A DNA stretch of 64,000 bases from Bacteroidales bacterium (GCA_030690365.1 JAUYGX010000023.1:1-64000); one strand, 5' to 3'. Positions 39,095 to 49,628 are shown, counted from the first letter of the stretch. Program-made: numbers and translations. The notes: generated from the letters alone by a model not told the origin.

Positions 39095-40413
39095 TTTACC
39101 GTGGTATTTTTCTCTTTCTTGCCCACCACCAGGCGAATCATCTGTTCGGGGACCAGGTAACGGTTGGCTGCTTCCATTAATTGCTCAGAAGTGGTTTGCA
39201 TCATGGTTGCCAGGCTTTTTTGGTAGTAACTAAACTCCAAATCATGGTCACGCGCAGAAATATACCTGTCCGACAAGGCAAACGGACCATCGAAACTACG
39301 CAGGAAAGTACCATAAAGATAATTTTTTACCAGCGAGAGTTCTTCCTCTCCTACCGGCACCTCCCTGAGCAGTTTTATCTCGTCACAAATTTCCGCAAGT
39401 GCGGCTTCGGTATGGATGGCATTTACTTCGGTGGCCACACTAAAAAAGCCGCCATACCGGTAGTTTACCAGGTGTGAACTAACGCCATAGGTAAATCCCT
39501 TTTCTTCACGCAGGTTGGTCATCAGCCGTGATCCAAAATATCCACCCAACACCATGTTTAGCAGTTGTAACGTATTAAAATCCGGATGGCTTTTCCCTAC
39601 AATCGGTCGTCCAATTCGGATTGCAGACTGCAATGCGTCGACTTTTTCCTCCAAATGGTCGCCACTGTGGATCACCGAATCAGCATAATGTACCATTGGT
39701 AATTTAAAATCCGGATGGGTTCCGGGATATTGTCCAAAATACCGATTGAGCTGCGAAGGCAACTCTTTGCTGATATTTCCGCTTACCAATATCCACCCGT
39801 TTTCGGGCAGGTAATACTGTTGATAAAAACTGTTGATGTCCGAAATATCCACCAAACCGAAATCAAGTTCATTCAGTTGTTGTCCGTAAGCTGAATCTGC
39901 GCCAAACACCAGGCTGTTAAAACCCAACATCGCTCTGTATTTGACCTTAGAACTGTTGGTAAGAAATTCCTGTTTTTGTTTATGCAAATAGGTTTGTAGC
40001 TCGTCGGCCGGATAAGCCGGCTCGTACAACATTTCGCTCAACAAAGGCAGCAGTTGGGGCAGGTATTTATTTAAGCAATAGAGGGTTAGAATGGCGGTAT
40101 CTTTTGTAACCGAAGTATCCAGATAGGCCCCATGGTAATCGAGGGTTGAAGCAATTTGAAAGGAAGAGTGCGACCGGGTTCCTTCGCGTAGCAGCCGGTT
40201 GGCAGCTGCCGCAACCAGGTGTTTTTTCTGGAAGGCCGAACCGGCATTAAATATCAGGTCGATACGCGTAACTTCCTCCTGCCCTGCTTCTATCAGGCAA
40301 ACTTCTGTTCCATTGTCGAGGGCCAGTCTCCCGGGTTCGTCCAGGTGCATGGCCATGTGTACGGCAGGTACAGGAGCGATAGATCGGTTTAGCTGTGCAG
40401 ATTGTTTCTTCAT
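39091..40413 (-). CDS. M16-family peptidase-like protein, apparently lacking the HxxEH motif
   Basis: GQPIVGKSHPDFNTLQLLNMVLGGYFGSRLMTNLREEKGFTYGVSSHL-like C-terminal region (as IRIGRPIVG... in the ORF); no HxxEH at the expected N-terminal position. Confidence 0.88.
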   Translation of the reverse strand: MKKQSAQLNRSIAPVPAVHMAMHLDEPGRLALDNGTEVCLIEAGQEEVTRIDLIFNAGSAFQKKHLVAAAANRLLREGTRSHSSFQIASTLDYHGAYLDTSVTKDTAILTLYCLNKYLPQLLPLLSEMLYEPAYPADELQTYLHKQKQEFLTNSSKVKYRAMLGFNSLVFGADSAYGQQLNELDFGLVDISDINSFYQQYYLPENGWILVSGNISKELPSQLNRYFGQYPGTHPDFKLPMVHYADSVIHSGDHLEEKVDALQSAIRIGRPIVGKSHPDFNTLQLLNMVLGGYFGSRLMTNLREEKGFTYGVSSHLVNYRYGGFFSVATEVNAIHTEAALAEICDEIKLLREVPVGEEELSLVKNYLYGTFLRSFDGPFALSDRYISARDHDLEFSYYQKSLATMMQTTSEQLMEAANRYLVPEQMIRLVVGKKEKNTTVK

Positions 40414-40416
40414 GAG

Positions 40417-41658
40417 TTATTTGTTATCGGCGTAATAAGTTAAAGTATTTTGTTTTGATGGAACCAGCATGGTACGGGCTTGTTCCACAATATCGGCACG
40501 TGTTACACGCTGATATTTCTCCGCTTCCCGGTTCCAGTCGTCAGCATTACCCAACATATGGAAATATCCCAGGTTCATGGCTTTGTTTAAAACCGGCATA
40601 CGGGCAAAAATCAGGTTGGCTTCAATCCTATTTTTAATTTTTTTCAGCTCCTCCTCCGATATCAAATCGGTAGACAGTCGGTTGAGTTCCGACCAGATAG
40701 CGGCTTCGGCTTCCTCCATAGATATTCCATCCATCAGTTTGCCGGCAATAATAAAAAGTCCGCTGTCGATATCCCCGCTGATAAAAGCATTGAGTTCGGT
40801 AAACAGTTTACTTTCTTTTACCAGACGCTGATACAGGCGTGCTGATTGTCCATTGGAAAGTACATCAGAGATCAGGTCGGTGGTATAATAGGCCCGATCG
40901 CGGCGGGTAGGCATGTGCCAGGCCATATAAATGGCGTTTTGCGGCACATTCCGGCTAACGGATAGTCGGCGTGGCTCCAGTTGTTCCGGCTCGCGGGGAT
41001 AAGATTGAGCTGGGATATTTCCGGCAGGCAATGGACCGAACCACTGTTCAGCCAGTTTAAAAACATCGCCAGGTTTTACATCGCCAGCCACGCTTAGAAT
41101 GGCGTTGTCAGGATTATAATGTTGGTGATAAAAAGCCTTTACATCATCCAGGGTGGCACCTTCGATATGGCTGATTTCGCGCCCGATGGTGTTCCAGCGA
41201 TATGGATGTTTTTTGTATGCCAAAGGTTTGAGCAACAGATATACATCACCATAAGGTTGGTTAAGGTAGTTTTGTTTAAACTCTTCGATCACCACCTGCT
41301 TTTGCACATCCAGGCTACGCTGCGAAAATTCGAGTCCCAGCATGCGGTCCGATTCAAGCCAAAAAGCTGTCTCGAGGTTGTTTTTGGGAAGAGTAAGGTA
41401 ATAGTTGGTGTAGTCGGCATTGGTAAAAGCATTGTTTTCGCCTCCGGCTCTTTCAAGCGGGATGTCGTATTTGGGGATGTTTACCGAACCTCCAAACATC
41501 AAATGTTCGAACAAATGAGCAAAACCTGTCCGTCCGGGATCTTCGTTGCGCGAACCCACCTGATAAATCAAGTTCATGGCCACGATAGGTGTATGGCGAT
41601 CGCGGTGCACCAGAACGGTGAGCCCATTATTCAGTTTTATATTTTCAAAAGTTACCAT
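40417..41658 (-). CDS. M16-family zinc peptidase, catalytic type
   Basis: GSRNEDPGRTGFAHLFEHLMFGGS contains HxxEH; QSARLYQRLVKESKLFTELNAF. Confidence 0.93.
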   Translation of the reverse strand: MVTFENIKLNNGLTVLVHRDRHTPIVAMNLIYQVGSRNEDPGRTGFAHLFEHLMFGGSVNIPKYDIPLERAGGENNAFTNADYTNYYLTLPKNNLETAFWLESDRMLGLEFSQRSLDVQKQVVIEEFKQNYLNQPYGDVYLLLKPLAYKKHPYRWNTIGREISHIEGATLDDVKAFYHQHYNPDNAILSVAGDVKPGDVFKLAEQWFGPLPAGNIPAQSYPREPEQLEPRRLSVSRNVPQNAIYMAWHMPTRRDRAYYTTDLISDVLSNGQSARLYQRLVKESKLFTELNAFISGDIDSGLFIIAGKLMDGISMEEAEAAIWSELNRLSTDLISEEELKKIKNRIEANLIFARMPVLNKAMNLGYFHMLGNADDWNREAEKYQRVTRADIVEQARTMLVPSKQNTLTYYADNK

Positions 41659-41815
41659 TATTCAGTTTTAGTTCTCAACAGTCGCATATAACATGGCTTT
41701 GCCTGTGGTGTTAAATGCCTTCCCGTAGGATATTGTATGGGATATAATCCGCAAACTTAACAAGGATAATTGTAAAACGAAGTTTTATTTTATGAATTGT
41801 GTGTTAAAAGTTATT

Positions 41816-41823
41816 TAATTTTG
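41816..41823 (+). promoter_or_regulatory. -7 element TAATTTTG upstream of glyA
   Basis: TAnnTTTG match, TTG 16 nt upstream at 41797-41799; ATG at 41861. Confidence 0.5.
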
Positions 41824-41860
41824 CCAAATTGTTTAGATTAAACGCTCAAAAACCAACATA

Positions 41861-43141
41861 ATGGAAAGAGACCATAAAATATTTGAACTGATAAAACAGG
41901 AAAAAGAACGCCAGATGCATGGCATCGAGCTGATTGCATCCGAAAACTTTGTAAGCGACCAGGTGCTGGAAGCGATGGGTTCGGTGATGACCAATAAATA
42001 TGCCGAAGGATATCCAGGAAAAAGATATTATGGAGGATGTGAAATTGTAGATCAGTCGGAACAACTGGCCATCGACAGGGCTTGTGAATTGTTTGATGCC
42101 GAATATGCCAACGTGCAGCCGCACTCCGGCGCGCAGGCCAACATGGCTGTGTTCTTAACCTGTCTGAATCCTGGCGACACCTTTATGGGTCTCGATTTAT
42201 CGCATGGCGGGCACCTCTCGCATGGTTCTCCCGTTAACTCATCGGGCATTTTATACAAACCGGTAGCCTATCACGTAAGTGAAGAAACCGGCACTGTGGA
42301 TTATGATGAGATGGAACAACTGGCCAAACTCCATCAGCCCAAAATGATTATCGCCGGTGCTTCGGCGTATTCACGCGATTGGGATTATGAGCGCATGCGC
42401 GACATTGCTGACGAAATTGGTGCCATTCTGATGGCCGACATCTCTCACCCGTCGGGTTTGATAGCCAAAGGCTTGCTGAACGACCCCATTGAATTTTGTC
42501 ATATTGTAACCACTACCACCCACAAAACCTTGCGTGGTCCCCGTGGCGGACTGATCCTGATGGGAGAAGATTTTGAAAATCCATGGGATTTGAGAACTCC
42601 CAAAGGCGAATTAAAAATGATGTCGGCATTGCTTAACTCAGCCGTATTCCCGGGCATTCAGGGTGGTCCGCTGGAACATGTTATCGCCTCCAAGGCTGTG
42701 GCTTTCGGCGAAGCACTCACCGACTCCTACTTTGAATATATACTTCAGGTGAAGAAAAATGCAACTGTTATGGCCAAATCCTTTGTTGACAAAGGATACA
42801 AGGTTATTTCAGATGGCACCGACAACCACCTGATGCTCATCGACCTGAGAAGCAAATTCCCTAATATCACCGGTAAGGTGGTGGAGAACACGTTGGTGAA
42901 AGCCGATATTACCATCAACAAAAACATGGTACCTTTCGACAGCCGCTCACCATTTCAAACCAGCGGACTTAGGGTTGGCACACCTGCCATCACCACACGT
43001 GGATTAAAAGAAATGCATATGGCTCCTATTGTTGATTTGGTAGATGAAGTAATCTCAAATATCGACAACCCCGAAGCATTGCAATCGGTAAAAAAACGTG
43101 TGAATGATATGATGAGTGGATTTCCTCTTTTCGGATATTAG
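41861..43141 (+). CDS. glyA: Serine hydroxymethyltransferase
   Basis: [58 protein letters not shown]-lysine region. Confidence 0.97.
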   Translation: MERDHKIFELIKQEKERQMHGIELIASENFVSDQVLEAMGSVMTNKYAEGYPGKRYYGGCEIVDQSEQLAIDRACELFDAEYANVQPHSGAQANMAVFLTCLNPGDTFMGLDLSHGGHLSHGSPVNSSGILYKPVAYHVSEETGTVDYDEMEQLAKLHQPKMIIAGASAYSRDWDYERMRDIADEIGAILMADISHPSGLIAKGLLNDPIEFCHIVTTTTHKTLRGPRGGLILMGEDFENPWDLRTPKGELKMMSALLNSAVFPGIQGGPLEHVIASKAVAFGEALTDSYFEYILQVKKNATVMAKSFVDKGYKVISDGTDNHLMLIDLRSKFPNITGKVVENTLVKADITINKNMVPFDSRSPFQTSGLRVGTPAITTRGLKEMHMAPIVDLVDEVISNIDNPEALQSVKKRVNDMMSGFPLFGY

Positions 43142-43273
43142 CTTACTTTCTGACAAACACTATTAGTGTTTCCTTAATATATCAACTTGACAAGATGGTC
43201 ATCGGATGGTATATTTAAAAAAAGTATACTTTAGCAATCAATAAATCTTGTAAGTAATTTAACTAATAATCCT

Positions 43274-44017
43274 ATGAAACACATATTTTTCCTCGCACTG
43301 GTTATCGCCTTGGCGTTAAGTGGCTGTAACAACGCCCCCGATTCCACCGCCACGCAGACGAACTGGGGACATACAGTAAAAGTTGCCGACGTTATCCAGA
43401 CCACCAATTACACCTATCTGGAGGTAGCTGAAAACGGTTCTAAGTATTGGATGGCAATTCCAAAAAGTGATATCGCTATCGGAAAGGTAGTTTATTATAA
43501 CAGTGGTCTGCCGATGACAAACTTCGAAAGCAAGGAACTCAAAAGGACTTTTGACAAAGTTTTGTTCGTACAGGTCATCAGCGATGATCCTGCCGGAGAT
43601 GGCCAGATGGCGAAAATGACTCCCGCAGTCAGTCAACCAGCCAATATGTCATCCGAAGAAAGAGTCGCCTCGAATAAATCGGGTGGTGAAAAGAAAAAAA
43701 TAGAAGTAGATCCCCTCCCTGGTGGCATGACGCTGGCAGATGTGATCAACAAACGCTCAGCCCTTGCCGGTAAGGAAATTACCGTAAAAGGTGTTGTTAC
43801 TAAATACAACGCCGGCATTATGAACCGCAACTGGTTACACATCCAGGATGGAACCGAAACCGGTGGATATTTCGACATGACCATCACCACCAACGACGAA
43901 GCCAAGGTGGGCGATATTGTGGTGTTTAAAGGCACATTGAACGTGAACAAGGATTTTGGCGCCGGCTATACCTATGAGTATATCATTGAAGATGCCACCT
44001 TGCAGAAGGAAATGTAG
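43274..44017 (+). CDS. Lipoprotein, two-part with C-terminal OB-fold-like domain (NrfJ-like)
   Basis: Lipobox LALSGCNN; TLADVINKRSALAGKEITVKGVVTKYNAGIMNRNWLHIQDGTETGGYFDMTITTNDEAKVGDIVVFKGTL. Confidence 0.65.
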   Translation: MKHIFFLALVIALALSGCNNAPDSTATQTNWGHTVKVADVIQTTNYTYLEVAENGSKYWMAIPKSDIAIGKVVYYNSGLPMTNFESKELKRTFDKVLFVQVISDDPAGDGQMAKMTPAVSQPANMSSEERVASNKSGGEKKKIEVDPLPGGMTLADVINKRSALAGKEITVKGVVTKYNAGIMNRNWLHIQDGTETGGYFDMTITTNDEAKVGDIVVFKGTLNVNKDFGAGYTYEYIIEDATLQKEM

Positions 44018-44040
44018 GTCGTACACAATTAAAAACGCTA

Positions 44041-44069
44041 AGGACGCCATAGCGGCGTCCTTTTTTTTT
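44041..44069 (+). terminator. Rho-independent terminator
   Basis: AGGACGCC-ATAGC-GGCGTCC followed by T9. Confidence 0.85.
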
Positions 44070-44078
44070 GGCTCCCGA

Positions 44079-44140
44079 ATGCCGTTCCCGAAAGGGTTCG
44101 GGATTTTGACCGACATTGTATCCCTGGAATTTATTCCAGG
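44079..44140 (+). repeat. REP-like double-hairpin element, copy A
   Basis: ATGCCGTTCCCGAAAGGGTTCGGGATTTTGACCGACATTGTATCCCTGGAATTTATTCCAGG; first 35 nt identical to copy B. Confidence 0.85.
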
Positions 44141-44202
44141 GGTTGCACAGGGGAATTTTACACTTCCTTGTGAATCTTCTGTCCCACTCATGTTTGAGGA
44201 AA

Positions 44203-44245
44203 ATAGAACGCAGATTATTATGATTTTTATGATTGGGAATGATTT
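44203..44245 (+). repeat. Dispersed ATGATT-periodic repeat, copy 2
   Basis: ATAGAACGCAGATTATTATGATTTTTATGATTGGGAATGATTT. Confidence 0.85.
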
Positions 44246-44292
44246 GAAAACAAATTAAATCAACCCAGATCAAATATCAGCGAAACATCCAA

Positions 44293-44353
44293 ATGCCGTT
44301 CCCGAAAGGGTTCGGGATTTTGACCGATATTGTAACCTGGAATTTATTCCAGG
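44293..44353 (+). repeat. REP-like double-hairpin element, copy B
   Basis: ATGCCGTTCCCGAAAGGGTTCGGGATTTTGACCGATATTGTAACCTGGAATTTATTCCAGG. Confidence 0.85.
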
Positions 44354-44449
44354 TTTACTACACATTTGGCTTTTAACTAAACTTAAGATTCCTAAAACCG
44401 GAGGAATCAATTCTTTTGTAATTTTACACTTTATCTTGAATTGAAGGGG

Positions 44450-44974
44450 ATGTTTGGAAAAAAGCATATCAGGAACCTGATCCTGGTGAGGCACGGTAAA
44501 GCAGAAGTGGGTGACATCAACATACATGATGCTGATAGAAAACTGGTGGAATCAGGTAGGAAAGAAACGATGAAGGTAGCAGAGAAGCTGAAATCAGAAC
44601 ATTTCAGTGCGGATTTGATTGTAACCAGCGATGCTCGACGAGCCTGTGAAACGGCCGCCATTGTTGCTGAATCCATTGGCTATCCGGAGGATAAGATTGT
44701 TCATCTGCAAAGCCTGTACCTGGCCGATGAGGAATCTATTTACGCGGAGATCTTTGCCTTTCCAGACATAATTGAAAAGGTTGTGCTGGTAGGCCACAAT
44801 CCCGGACTCACCGATTTTGTTAATCCGTTTCTGGATTATCCGGTTGCATCGATGGAGACTTCGGCAATGGTGAAATTACAATTTTCATCAAACAGATGGT
44901 TCGGCATTAATCCGGGAACGTGTAAATTGGTACAATGGTTCGGTGCTGGTTCATCAGAATCAATCTTTAAATAG
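44450..44974 (+). CDS. sixA: SixA-like phosphohistidine phosphatase (histidine phosphatase superfamily)
   Basis: NLILVRHGKAEVGD RHG motif, DLIVTSDARRACETAAIVAE, VVLVGHNPGLTDFVN. Confidence 0.85.
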   Translation: MFGKKHIRNLILVRHGKAEVGDINIHDADRKLVESGRKETMKVAEKLKSEHFSADLIVTSDARRACETAAIVAESIGYPEDKIVHLQSLYLADEESIYAEIFAFPDIIEKVVLVGHNPGLTDFVNPFLDYPVASMETSAMVKLQFSSNRWFGINPGTCKLVQWFGAGSSESIFK

Positions 44975-45014
44975 CGAGTCAGAGCCACAAAATAAACGCA
45001 ATAACGTAACACCT

Positions 45015-47069
45015 ATGGAGCGTAAGAAACATTTAATAAACAGGGAGATATCATGGCTCGAATTTAATGAACGGGTACTGCAGGAAGCCATGGACAAGTC
45101 CAACCCTACCATCGAGCGGATGAAATTCCTGGGTATTTTTTCCAGTAACAGGGATGAATTTTTCAGGGTGCGGGTGGCCACGCTCAAGCGGATGGCCCAC
45201 ATTGAAAAAATGGGTGAAGAATACACCGAATCACCTCGCAAAGTGTTGGCCGAAGTACTCAAAATGGTGGAAAAACAGGAAAAAGACTACACGGCTACTT
45301 ATTTCGATATTAAAGAAGAACTTGAAAAACACCATATCTTTTTTCTGAATGAAACCCAACTTGATAGAAATCAGGGGAAGTTTGTCCATCAGTTTTTTCA
45401 GAACAGCGTACGCCCTTTTCTATTTCCGATCATCCTAAAAAGTCTTCACAACCCCGACAGGCTCGAAGACAATGCCATTTACCTGGCCATTGTTTTGAAG
45501 GATTCTACCGGAATCATGAAGGAGGATTATGCCATTATCAGAGTACCTACTGATATGATTTCCAGATTTTTAATCCTTCCTGCCAAAGGAAACAACAAAT
45601 ATATGATGTTTCTGGACGACGTTATCAGGTACAATATGGGCGAAATTTTTAGTCCGTTCGGATTCGACTCGTTTGAGGCTTATACCATCAAATTTACACG
45701 TGATGCAGAGTTGGACATCGACAACGATATCTCCAAAAGTTTTATGGAACAGATGAGCGATAGCGTTAAAAAACGGCAGCATGGCGTTCCGGTTAGGTTC
45801 GTATACGACAAAAATATCCCGCCCGACCTGCTTAATGCATTGCTTAACCGACTGAATGTCACCATGGGCGATCACATGCGGGGCGGGGGCAGGTACCACA
45901 ATTTTAAAGATTTCATGGACTTCCCCAAGCTGGGCATGAAAAATCTGGTGAACGAAAGGCAAAAACCTTTGAATCATCCACTGCTGTTACCACGAAAAAG
46001 TATCCTGAATGCAATCGCCAGAAGAGACATCCTGCTTCATTATCCTTATCAGTCGTTTCAGTACATCGTTGATTTGTTGCGCGAAGCCTCTATCGACCCC
46101 AAAGTCAGGGGCATCAAGATGACATTCTACCGTGCTGCCCGCGATTCGAATGTGATCAATGCCTTGATTAATGCGGCCAGAAACGGCAAGGATGTCACCG
46201 TATTTTTGGAAATACAGGCCCGTTTTGATGAAAAAGCCAATATCTATTGGACACGGAAACTCAAGGAAGAAGGCGTGACCATCATAAAAACCCTGCCAGG
46301 TTACAAGGTTCACGCCAAGTTATTGCTGATCAGACGAAAAGAAGAAGGGCAGAATGTGTATTACGCCAATATCAGCACCGGAAACTTTAACGAATCCACT
46401 GCAAAAGTGTATTCCGACGACAGTCTGCTCACCGCCAACCAGGAAATTGCCAATGAGGTAAACATGTTGTTTCACCTGTTTGAATCGCCCTATACCCCAC
46501 CCCGTTTCAATCACCTGATGGTAGCTCCCTATCATATGCGGAAACGGCTGTCAAAGCTCATAAATCAGGAAATAAAAAATGCCAGAGCCGGCAAAGAAGC
46601 CTGGATGGTGATTAAAATCAACAACCTGGTGGATACCAGGATTACAAAGAAACTTTACCAGGCTTCACAGGCCGGAGTAAAAATAGATTTGATTTGCAGA
46701 GGAATCTGTATCCTGGTACCGAACATTCCTGATCTAAGCGAAAATATCCGGGTGATCGGCATTGTGGATAAATACTTGGAACACTCGCGGGTGATGGTTT
46801 TTGCCAATGGAGGCAACCCCAAATACTACCTCTCTTCGGCCGACTGGATGATTCGCAACTTTGATCACCGGTTTGAAGTGGTTTGTCCGGTTTACGATCT
46901 TACGCTACAGCAGGAATTGTGGGATATTTTACAAATTCAGCTGAAAGACAATACCAAAGCCCGCTGGATAAATCAGCCAAATTCAAATCAATACAAAACA
47001 GATGATAATCATGAAAAAGTACAGGCGCAGATTGAAATTTATAATTATCTCAAAGGAAAAACTGAATAA
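45015..47069 (+). CDS. ppk1: Polyphosphate kinase 1
   Basis: INREISWLEFNERVLQEA, VRGIKMTFYRAARDSNVINALINAARNGKDVTVFLEIQARFDEKANI, VHAKLLLI, ISTGNFNESTAKVYSD. Confidence 0.95.
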   Translation: MERKKHLINREISWLEFNERVLQEAMDKSNPTIERMKFLGIFSSNRDEFFRVRVATLKRMAHIEKMGEEYTESPRKVLAEVLKMVEKQEKDYTATYFDIKEELEKHHIFFLNETQLDRNQGKFVHQFFQNSVRPFLFPIILKSLHNPDRLEDNAIYLAIVLKDSTGIMKEDYAIIRVPTDMISRFLILPAKGNNKYMMFLDDVIRYNMGEIFSPFGFDSFEAYTIKFTRDAELDIDNDISKSFMEQMSDSVKKRQHGVPVRFVYDKNIPPDLLNALLNRLNVTMGDHMRGGGRYHNFKDFMDFPKLGMKNLVNERQKPLNHPLLLPRKSILNAIARRDILLHYPYQSFQYIVDLLREASIDPKVRGIKMTFYRAARDSNVINALINAARNGKDVTVFLEIQARFDEKANIYWTRKLKEEGVTIIKTLPGYKVHAKLLLIRRKEEGQNVYYANISTGNFNESTAKVYSDDSLLTANQEIANEVNMLFHLFESPYTPPRFNHLMVAPYHMRKRLSKLINQEIKNARAGKEAWMVIKINNLVDTRITKKLYQASQAGVKIDLICRGICILVPNIPDLSENIRVIGIVDKYLEHSRVMVFANGGNPKYYLSSADWMIRNFDHRFEVVCPVYDLTLQQELWDILQIQLKDNTKARWINQPNSNQYKTDDNHEKVQAQIEIYNYLKGKTE

Positions 47070-49105
47070 TGATTGCCGAATTCGATAATATCACATTAAA
47101 ACGATATGTGCCTTCCTTTTTGCTTGTTGGAATGTTTATTTTGTTGGTGTCAACCCATGTGAACGCTCAGATCAACTACGATCATTTTATTCGAAGTGGT
47201 CAGCGCGAGTTGCAAAAAGAAAACTATCTGGGAGCCATCAACGATTTTAATACGGCCATTTTTTCGGAGCAGAAGGGATTTGAAGCCTATTTCCTTCGCG
47301 GGATTGCTAAATTCTCGCTCAGCGATTATAGTGGTGCGGTAAGCGATTTTACCACCACTGTGTCGATTCATCCGCTTTATGCACGGGCCTTTCTTTATCG
47401 GGGAATTTCGTACGACCAGCTTTCGGATTACCCTCATGCCATCAGGGATTTCAACAAAGCCCTTGAAATAGATCCCTTTAATGCCGACTTCTTCCAGGCA
47501 CGTGGCGACACAAAGATGCACCTTCACAATTATAAGGAAGCCGTCGACGATTATACTTCAGCCATTCAGCTGGAACGAAATATTGCTGCTGCCTATCTCA
47601 ACCGGGGAATTGCCCGGCACCTGTTGGGAGATGACGATCTGGCACTGAAAGATGTGAACAAGGCCATCCGCCTCGATTATTTCAACAGTGAAGCATGGCT
47701 GAAACGCGGGATGATTTATGGTGAACTGGATAGCCTCGACAAATCACTCAGCGACATCAACCATTCGCTGTCGATAAACGACAACCAGTCGTTCGCCTAT
47801 TTCCAACGTGCCATTGTTAATCTCAAAAAAGGCGACACCCTGGCCACCCTCAACGATTACAACCGGGTGATAAAACTGGATCAAAACAACGCACTCACCT
47901 ATTATAATAGGGCGCTTTTATATTCGATGAAAAAGGATCTTCAGGAGGCATTGGACGATTATGCACAGGTGATTGCCATCAACCCTTACAACGTTTACGC
48001 TTGGTACAACAGGGGTAACCTGCATTACGAGCTTAAAAAATATCGGGATGCAGAAGAAGATTATTCTACGGCCATCGATATTTTCCCTGACTTTGCCGGA
48101 GCCTATATCAACCGATCGTCTGTCCGTCAGTTGTTGGGCGACAAAAAAGGTGCTTTTGACGATCATGAGCGGGCTACAGCCATCATCGCTGCTGCCAATG
48201 GCGAGGGTAAAGATCCTGAAGTGTTGTACAGTCGGTATGCCGATAGTGCATATTTTAACAAGATTATTGAGTTTGAAGCCGATTTTGTGGATGGAAACAG
48301 GGAAAAAGGCAAGATCCAGTTTCAAAGGGTCAACATCAAACCAAAGGACAACTTCTACCTGCAATATGCCTTAACTCTCTCTGATTCGCTAAAAAATCAG
48401 CGTACCAAACAGAGTTATACCAGCGAACAGACGGCTGCCTTTAACTCTGGCAATCCACTGGGAATCAAATTACTGTTTTCAACCAAACTGTGGATGGTGA
48501 ACAATCAACAAGTTCTCGATGAACTCCATCGAATTGATTCTATGATCACTTCGCAGGGAGACTCTGTGAGTGCTTTGTTCATCAATGGAATCCTGTTCAG
48601 CATGCTATCAGATTACCCAAATGCCATCAATGCCTACGATGAAGCCATTGAATACAGCCCCGAGATATCCTTCGCCTATCTAAACCGGGGAACTACACGT
48701 TACGACATGGACGAATACGTGTACAACGAGCAACAATATTCAGATATAGTGACCATTAGCAGTGGCAGTGCGATTATAAAAAAAGAAAACAAAAAACCGA
48801 AAAAACCCGATCACCTGTCCACTTTAAAAGACTACGGTGAAGTGATCAACCGCAATCCCGGTCTGCCCTTTGTTTACTACAACCGGGCAAACGTTAAGTT
48901 AAGTCTTCAGGACTTCCAACGCGCCATCGACGACTACAGCATGGCTATCAAGCTAGAACCCGATCTGGCCGAAGCCTATTACAATAGGGCACTCACTTTG
49001 TTGTTCCTCAATGAAGAAAAACTCGCCTGCAAGGATCTGAGTAAAGCCGGCGAGCTGGGAATTACCGAATCTTACAATGTGATTAAAAGGTATTGTAATA
49101 AATAG
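47069..49105 (+). CDS. TPR-repeat protein with signal peptide
   Basis: Many TPR units (AYLNRGIARHLLGDDDLALKDVNKAIRLD, AYYNRALTLLFLNEEKLACKDLSKAGELG); start codon overlaps the ppk1 stop. Confidence 0.9.
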   Translation: MIAEFDNITLKRYVPSFLLVGMFILLVSTHVNAQINYDHFIRSGQRELQKENYLGAINDFNTAIFSEQKGFEAYFLRGIAKFSLSDYSGAVSDFTTTVSIHPLYARAFLYRGISYDQLSDYPHAIRDFNKALEIDPFNADFFQARGDTKMHLHNYKEAVDDYTSAIQLERNIAAAYLNRGIARHLLGDDDLALKDVNKAIRLDYFNSEAWLKRGMIYGELDSLDKSLSDINHSLSINDNQSFAYFQRAIVNLKKGDTLATLNDYNRVIKLDQNNALTYYNRALLYSMKKDLQEALDDYAQVIAINPYNVYAWYNRGNLHYELKKYRDAEEDYSTAIDIFPDFAGAYINRSSVRQLLGDKKGAFDDHERATAIIAAANGEGKDPEVLYSRYADSAYFNKIIEFEADFVDGNREKGKIQFQRVNIKPKDNFYLQYALTLSDSLKNQRTKQSYTSEQTAAFNSGNPLGIKLLFSTKLWMVNNQQVLDELHRIDSMITSQGDSVSALFINGILFSMLSDYPNAINAYDEAIEYSPEISFAYLNRGTTRYDMDEYVYNEQQYSDIVTISSGSAIIKKENKKPKKPDHLSTLKDYGEVINRNPGLPFVYYNRANVKLSLQDFQRAIDDYSMAIKLEPDLAEAYYNRALTLLFLNEEKLACKDLSKAGELGITESYNVIKRYCNK

Positions 49106-49149
49106 GCTTAGTGCGAAATGGCTGGATAGCACAAAGTGTAAAGTTATGT

Positions 49150-49542
49150 TTAATAGTAGTTCTGATTGGTCATGCGCTGCAAATCCCATATCCATCCGGT
49201 GGCAAACAGGACTACGATTAACAAAATACCGAGTAAAATGCTGACAAGAGCCAGAACACCATAAATAGTAAAGAAAACCGACAGGCTTTTATGAGCCCCC
49301 ATCAGTGCTTCTTTGTTTCCGGTGCGTTCGGCCTGTTCGAGCCGCGTGGCGGTTTGATTAAGCAAAATACCCAACCAAATAGGGAGCCAGGCAAATAAGA
49401 TTCCCACGATGGTAATGGCCACAAATCCGCCATAGACAATGCCCAGGATACCGAGAAATCTAATCCAACTTTTAGATTGAAACAGGGGAGCACCTATTTC
49501 TTTTATCAAGATTTCATTTTTAGGGACAGGTTCAAATTCCAT
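49150..49542 (-). CDS. Small membrane protein (DUF5362-like)
   Basis: 130 aa, two long hydrophobic segments, SKSWIRFLGILGIVYGGFVAITIVGILFAWLPIWLGILL. Confidence 0.65.
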   Translation of the reverse strand: MEFEPVPKNEILIKEIGAPLFQSKSWIRFLGILGIVYGGFVAITIVGILFAWLPIWLGILLNQTATRLEQAERTGNKEALMGAHKSLSVFFTIYGVLALVSILLGILLIVVLFATGWIWDLQRMTNQNYY

Positions 49543-49628
49543 AAGATTGATTGTTTAGGTGAATAATAGGCTAAGGTATGGAAATTTTTAATTTGTTGGT
49601 GTATTGATTCAACAAAGAGAAATTGGGG

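Noticed and set aside
43956-44258. 100-aa ORF over the repeat region
   Set aside because: Runs through a terminator and the repeat elements; the shared peptide IIMIFMIGNDL with ORF 26385-26645 is explained by the DNA repeat.
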